64,000 nt of DNA from Onishia niordana (lineage in GTDB: Bacteria > Pseudomonadota > Gammaproteobacteria > Pseudomonadales > Halomonadaceae), in contig NZ_SDSD01000003.1 in NCBI RefSeq assembly GCF_004798965.1, forward strand, positions 1-64,000, in the 5' to 3' direction. Positions 60,395 through 64,000 of this stretch are shown piece after piece. The notes beneath the pieces are model-generated. The model saw only the letters and a program-made list of their open reading frames with translations. It had not been told where the DNA came from and made no database searches. Within the stretch, counting starts at the first letter, position 1. The number at the start of each line of letters is the position of its first letter. The translations under genes were made by a program, and so were the position numbers.

Positions 60395-62770
60395 ATGATG
60401 CAAGGAACCGGAGGCGGAGCAGCCACAAATAGTGGAATAGATTTCCAGCAACGAGTCGCAGCCTTTTTCGTCTTATCAATGGGGTTGGAGTTAGACTGCT
60501 CCAGTATCCTTGAGCGGGAACATGAAGAGAAAATCTGTAAAGTTTCATTTGAAACAGAGGATGCTGTAGATGATATTGTTATTACTCATGAAAACTCGAG
60601 AACGTATCTACAGGTAAAAAGGAAGCTTGCGCTCTCAGACAAGGTTGATTCGGAATTTTTTAAAACGATAGATCAGTTTGTTAGGCAATATATAGTCTCT
60701 CAGAATAAGTGTGAATGTTATGTAATATTAACTTCGAATCACTCATCAAGAAAAATTCTTTCTGATCTCAAAAAAATAACAACATCAGCAAGACTTAATG
60801 GAGCTTCACCTCAAGACAACCCTATGTCCAAGTCGGAGCGGATTACATATCAGAGCTTTTTAAACACTCTAACTAGATCGTTAGAGAGAAATGGATTTGC
60901 TGATTATGACACTGAGTCCCTTCACAACCTCATACGTCGGATATATGTTATTTCTTTAGATATAGAAAGTAACGGAAGTTATGAAAAGGCATTTCTAGCA
61001 TCAATTTCAACTCAGCTGTCTACTAATCCAAAATTACTATGGGGCTATTTAATATCAAAAACACTGGATTGGTCTAAGGGACGCCAATCAGTTGATCTTA
61101 ATGGGATTGGTTCTTTTATTGAGAAGTTCATAAAAGATGAAAAACCTGAGAGCGCAGTTAATCAAGATCATAGCACTGTTTTCCAGATGCAGTTTGACCC
61201 AGAGAAGTATGATATTTGCTCGGGAAGAGAAGTCGTAATAATTGATTCTTTTCTATCTGATTTTGATATTGCCTTGTTAGAGTTGTATAGATTTGATGAA
61301 AATGGTGAGTTCAGAGTCAAGTTTCATGACTCTGAAATCGAAATGGGTGATGGCTCTAGGCATAAACTTTATGGACGGTTTTCAACATTTTCAGGGGCAG
61401 AAAGATTTATAGCAGAGCAAGATTGGCTTCAAGACAAGAAGATCATGATTGGACCGATCAATGGTGATGATGACTTTGACGCCAGCCCGATTGCTGTTGC
61501 ATATTCAGAAAAAGTAAGAGAGAAAGTTCTTGAAAGCAAAGAGATTTCAAAGTGTATGCATTGTCAAGAAGGGCTTTCTAATGCTTCGGTCCTAATTGAA
61601 ATTAACGAAGAAAACTTGCCTTTTGATGTCGGAATAATTCATCAAAGATGTCTACGGAAATCGGATAGGGTTTTAGGTATTGCAAGCAATCCCGGTATGG
61701 ATGAACACCCTGAGTTGCAAGATTTCGATTATCAAAGATGGTTTTTAAGTCTTGACCATGGGCAGGCCTTATGGGCTGGATTTTCGGAAATTAGTCAACA
61801 AATAAAACACGTTTTGTGGAATTCTAAATCCGCTTTTTATAAAGGTGGCCATCTTTGTATTAAAGCCGTCTTGGGTGACGGAGGTGTACGGTATGTTCAG
61901 GAGCGCGGACGCGTCCAACGTTATGACGCAGAAAAAGCCGAATTAGTTTGCAACCAACTAAATAATTGGATTGTAGATTCAAAGGAGAAAGGCAACCCTC
62001 TTTGTTACTCGTCAGATGGTAATATCCAAGGGATGCATGATGATATACAAAGCCATTCAAGCCAACCTGTTGATTTGATTGAGTGTTCAAGATTTGAAAT
62101 TACCCAATATACTCGGGGAATATCGCTACTTCATGATAAGGTAAAAAATTACTATGCTCCGTTGATCTCATTTGTTGACAGTGGAAGCAACCAACCATTA
62201 CATGTGAACAACTCTGCTTTCCTTATTACATCCCCGATGGACCTAAAAGTTTATCTTAAAAATTGGTCCAGTATTGGTTTCAGTTATAAATCGTATAAGC
62301 TTAATATTATCGAAAATGATGAAGATTTTGATAGATTTATGAACTGGGCTATCGAGCGAGGGGTTAATGTTCTTGTTGATCCGTTTTTCGATAAATCTGG
62401 AGAGCTTTTAAAGGGTGCTATTGTTGAAGATATGGAATCTCTTAATAGTGAGGATGACTCCAGAGATGCACCTTCAATTCTATTTATTATTGAAAATGAA
62501 AATGGCACGTTTACGCATCTGTTCAGAGACTTCGATAACGACTTAACGTTGCTGCTTTATGATGAATGTACGGCCGACACCTGTAACTGCATGGGGTGCC
62601 AAATGTATACCATCAGAGCCCAAACTTATGGTCAAGAGAATCTAGATATTAGGAGGACTAGTGATACTGCTGTTGCCCTAAATTTAGGTGATGGCGATAC
62701 AGTCTGGGACGAAAGCTTTATTGAGAGCAATAAGGTCTGTTGGAGCGATTGGGAAAATGTGGTTTTTTAA
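60395..62770 (+). CDS. Cassette 3: large protein with candidate N-terminal nuclease domain, likely defence
   Basis: 791 residues, unusually large for an integron cassette. The N-terminus (GGAATNSGIDFQQRVAAFFV, then VDDIVITHENSRTYLQVKRK with Asp about 59/60 and QVK about 73-75) resembles the PD-(D/E)xK domain of the DUF4297/Cap4-type dsDNA nucleases found in Avs and CBASS defence. The middle is of unknown fold. KCMHC (about 387) with IIHQRC (about 415) looks like a zinc knuckle, and a second cysteine cluster (CTADTCNCMGC, about 725) lies near the end. No ATPase motif was seen. Role in phage or plasmid defence is inferred. Confidence 0.7.
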   Translation: MMQGTGGGAATNSGIDFQQRVAAFFVLSMGLELDCSSILEREHEEKICKVSFETEDAVDDIVITHENSRTYLQVKRKLALSDKVDSEFFKTIDQFVRQYIVSQNKCECYVILTSNHSSRKILSDLKKITTSARLNGASPQDNPMSKSERITYQSFLNTLTRSLERNGFADYDTESLHNLIRRIYVISLDIESNGSYEKAFLASISTQLSTNPKLLWGYLISKTLDWSKGRQSVDLNGIGSFIEKFIKDEKPESAVNQDHSTVFQMQFDPEKYDICSGREVVIIDSFLSDFDIALLELYRFDENGEFRVKFHDSEIEMGDGSRHKLYGRFSTFSGAERFIAEQDWLQDKKIMIGPINGDDDFDASPIAVAYSEKVREKVLESKEISKCMHCQEGLSNASVLIEINEENLPFDVGIIHQRCLRKSDRVLGIASNPGMDEHPELQDFDYQRWFLSLDHGQALWAGFSEISQQIKHVLWNSKSAFYKGGHLCIKAVLGDGGVRYVQERGRVQRYDAEKAELVCNQLNNWIVDSKEKGNPLCYSSDGNIQGMHDDIQSHSSQPVDLIECSRFEITQYTRGISLLHDKVKNYYAPLISFVDSGSNQPLHVNNSAFLITSPMDLKVYLKNWSSIGFSYKSYKLNIIENDEDFDRFMNWAIERGVNVLVDPFFDKSGELLKGAIVEDMESLNSEDDSRDAPSILFIIENENGTFTHLFRDFDNDLTLLLYDECTADTCNCMGCQMYTIRAQTYGQENLDIRRTSDTAVALNLGDGDTVWDESFIESNKVCWSDWENVVF

Positions 62771-62776
62771 CAAGAA

Positions 62777-62848
62777 GCATAACAAGCCACTGCACTCGGA
62801 AATTTTACTCGCTTCGCTCCCAAAATTCCGGTGAGTGGGGCGTTAGAT
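62777..62848 (+). repeat. attC3 recombination site
   Basis: 72 bases. Outer boxes GCATAAC and GTTAGAT. The arms CCACTGCACTCGGAAATTTT and AAAATTCCGGTGAGTGGGGC pair almost completely. GCATAAC is the exact complement of the start of cassette 3 (GTTATGC). Confidence 0.92.
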
Positions 62849-62864
62849 GCGAGAGGGAGATACC

Positions 62865-64000
62865 GTGCAAGAGCTATGTATTATATGCCGAAAAGAGTCT
62901 GATGAATTTTCAGATGAGCATGTAATTCCAGATTCACTAGGTGGTTATTACCACATCTATAGTGTTTGTAAAACTTGTAATTCAAATATGGGGTCTTATG
63001 TTGATTCGAAGCTTGTCAACCATAGCTTCTCAGAATTTCAACGTTTTTTGCTTGGTTGGAAGGGAAAGTCAAGCAAGCTTCCGAACCCTTTTTCAGGAAC
63101 CCATAGTCTTTCGGAAGATGCAGAGAAAAAAATTCAAGTCAGGCTAGATAAAGATAACAATTTATTGCCCTATTCGGTTACAAGTGTCGCGTATGAAGAA
63201 GTCGAGGACGGCCTTACTAAAGTAAATATCTGTGTGGATGCGTCAGATGAGAAAAAGCTTGATGACATCCTAAAAAAGATATCAAAAAAAATGAGAGTTC
63301 CACTTGAGGGGCTTGAAAAAATAGATCGAAAAGTCGAAACTCTTGAGCGCCCCAGTATAAAGTGCTCTATGTCTATAGATCTCGATGATTTCAAAGTCGG
63401 GCTATTGAAAATAGCATATGAATTTGCTGTTGATACTGTAGGGGAATATTTTCTTGATCCAGAAGCAGTTGAGATTTCTAAAGTATTAAAGTCCGCAGAT
63501 TACAGTTCAGTAGAGAAATATGTGGCTCTTGGTAATGGGTTTGACCATAGTCTTTTTGATTCGCTACGTGAATATATTGATCTAGAGTGTCGAAAACACT
63601 ATCTAATATTGCTTGGAACTGAAAGCCACGGACTGCTTTGCCTAATCCATCTTCACGGAATGTTTTCGGTTGGCGTAACGCTTTCAAATTCATCCTATTC
63701 AGAAACGATGGCCGTAATAGGAGTTAATGACATCGATGGAAAGTCGTTTCGAAAGGTATCGATGCTTGATCTCATGACTGAAATATTTTCTCCCCCCGAG
63801 CTTCGTTTTCAATATTATTTTGAAACCGAGAATGATATGCGAGAATTTGTAGAGCTACAGTCGCAGGATGATTTTTGTTTCTTTAGGGAAGGTGATCGCA
63901 TACCAACCTTTGATAGAGGTGGGGTAGCAATGCCGTCAGATATCTACGAGATAATGAAAAATTCCGAGCATCTTGTAAACACTGAGGGAACGGATGAGGG
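62865..64000 (+). CDS. Cassette 4: HNH-type protein, partial
   Basis: About 378 codons, open at the window end. The N-terminus holds a Zn HNH motif of the HNH_5 type: CIICRKESDEFSDEHVIPD, then GGYYHIYSVCKTCNSNMG (C-x2-C, EH, C-x2-C-N). Such domains cut DNA or RNA and occur in defence and toxin systems. The remaining ~320 residues are not recognised. GTG at 62865 is chosen for AGGGAGA before it; an ATG at 62847 inside the attC3 core is an alternative start. AT-rich like its neighbours. Confidence 0.75.
   Translation, partial: MQELCIICRKESDEFSDEHVIPDSLGGYYHIYSVCKTCNSNMGSYVDSKLVNHSFSEFQRFLLGWKGKSSKLPNPFSGTHSLSEDAEKKIQVRLDKDNNLLPYSVTSVAYEEVEDGLTKVNICVDASDEKKLDDILKKISKKMRVPLEGLEKIDRKVETLERPSIKCSMSIDLDDFKVGLLKIAYEFAVDTVGEYFLDPEAVEISKVLKSADYSSVEKYVALGNGFDHSLFDSLREYIDLECRKHYLILLGTESHGLLCLIHLHGMFSVGVTLSNSSYSETMAVIGVNDIDGKSFRKVSMLDLMTEIFSPPELRFQYYFETENDMREFVELQSQDDFCFFREGDRIPTFDRGGVAMPSDIYEIMKNSEHLVNTEGTDE

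Noticed and set aside
1..64000. CRISPR arrays, tRNA genes, prophage or replication origin
   Set aside because: None was seen on reading the sequence; no regularly spaced repeats, tRNA cloverleaf patterns, phage structural genes or DnaA-box clusters were recognised.

Overview
The window looks like chromosomal DNA of a gammaproteobacterium, most probably a member of the Halomonadaceae (Halomonas-like). This is inferred from the GC-rich coding DNA, the gene repertoire (RlmM, EpmC, Uup, RfaH, AmiD, YejK, DUF3080, DUF5924 and an OsmC-YcaO fusion) and the FNR/ANR-type promoters. No taxonomic marker is complete: only the last ~30 bases of a 5S rRNA gene are present, at the very start.

Positions 1 to about 49,400 are a dense, ordinary housekeeping backbone. 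It starts with the end of an rRNA operon and its terminator. Then come RNA and translation genes (rlmM, tusA, epmC, uup, proS), transporters (MATE, AmpG-like, CDF, CrcB, DMT, TauE/SafE, an MsbA-type ABC exporter), topB with panE, an rfaH/slyD pair, peptidoglycan enzymes (a lytic transglycosylase and AmiD) and many c-di-GMP enzymes. A tight four-gene operon at 30,643-35,177 links a cupredoxin-like periplasmic protein, a GGDEF-EAL sensor, a DUF3034 protein and a truncated haemoglobin lipoprotein. Two promoters, for a UspA gene and for a 40-residue membrane protein, share one architecture: an FNR/ANR box centred 41.5 bases before the inferred start and a TAGAGT -10 element.

From about 49,400 the character changes. 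Intergenic gaps become long, base composition drops and the genes are accessory. Three copies of a ~60-base repeat (53,422; 56,486; 57,775) each contain a hairpin followed by the ops core GGCGGTAGCGTG or a close variant. Copy 1 matches the end of the enterobacterial JUMPstart element. Each copy lies in the 5' leader of a plus-strand gene (MetE-like plus diguanylate cyclase; lipoprotein; GNAT). Because rfaH is in the same window, these look like RfaH-controlled leaders.

At 58,430-64,000 there is an integron. The integrase gene is reduced to an N-terminal fragment with a possible LexA box upstream. Next come a 58-base near-perfect palindrome, a cassette junction (GTTAACC) and an array of four cassettes separated by three 72-base attC sites. 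The outer boxes of each attC pair correctly with the start of their own cassette. The cassettes encode a two-helix membrane protein, a LysE-family exporter, a 791-residue protein with a candidate N-terminal nuclease domain and two Cys clusters (a likely defence protein), and an HNH-type protein that runs off the window end. With only an integrase remnant next to it, the array is probably fixed unless an integrase acts in trans.
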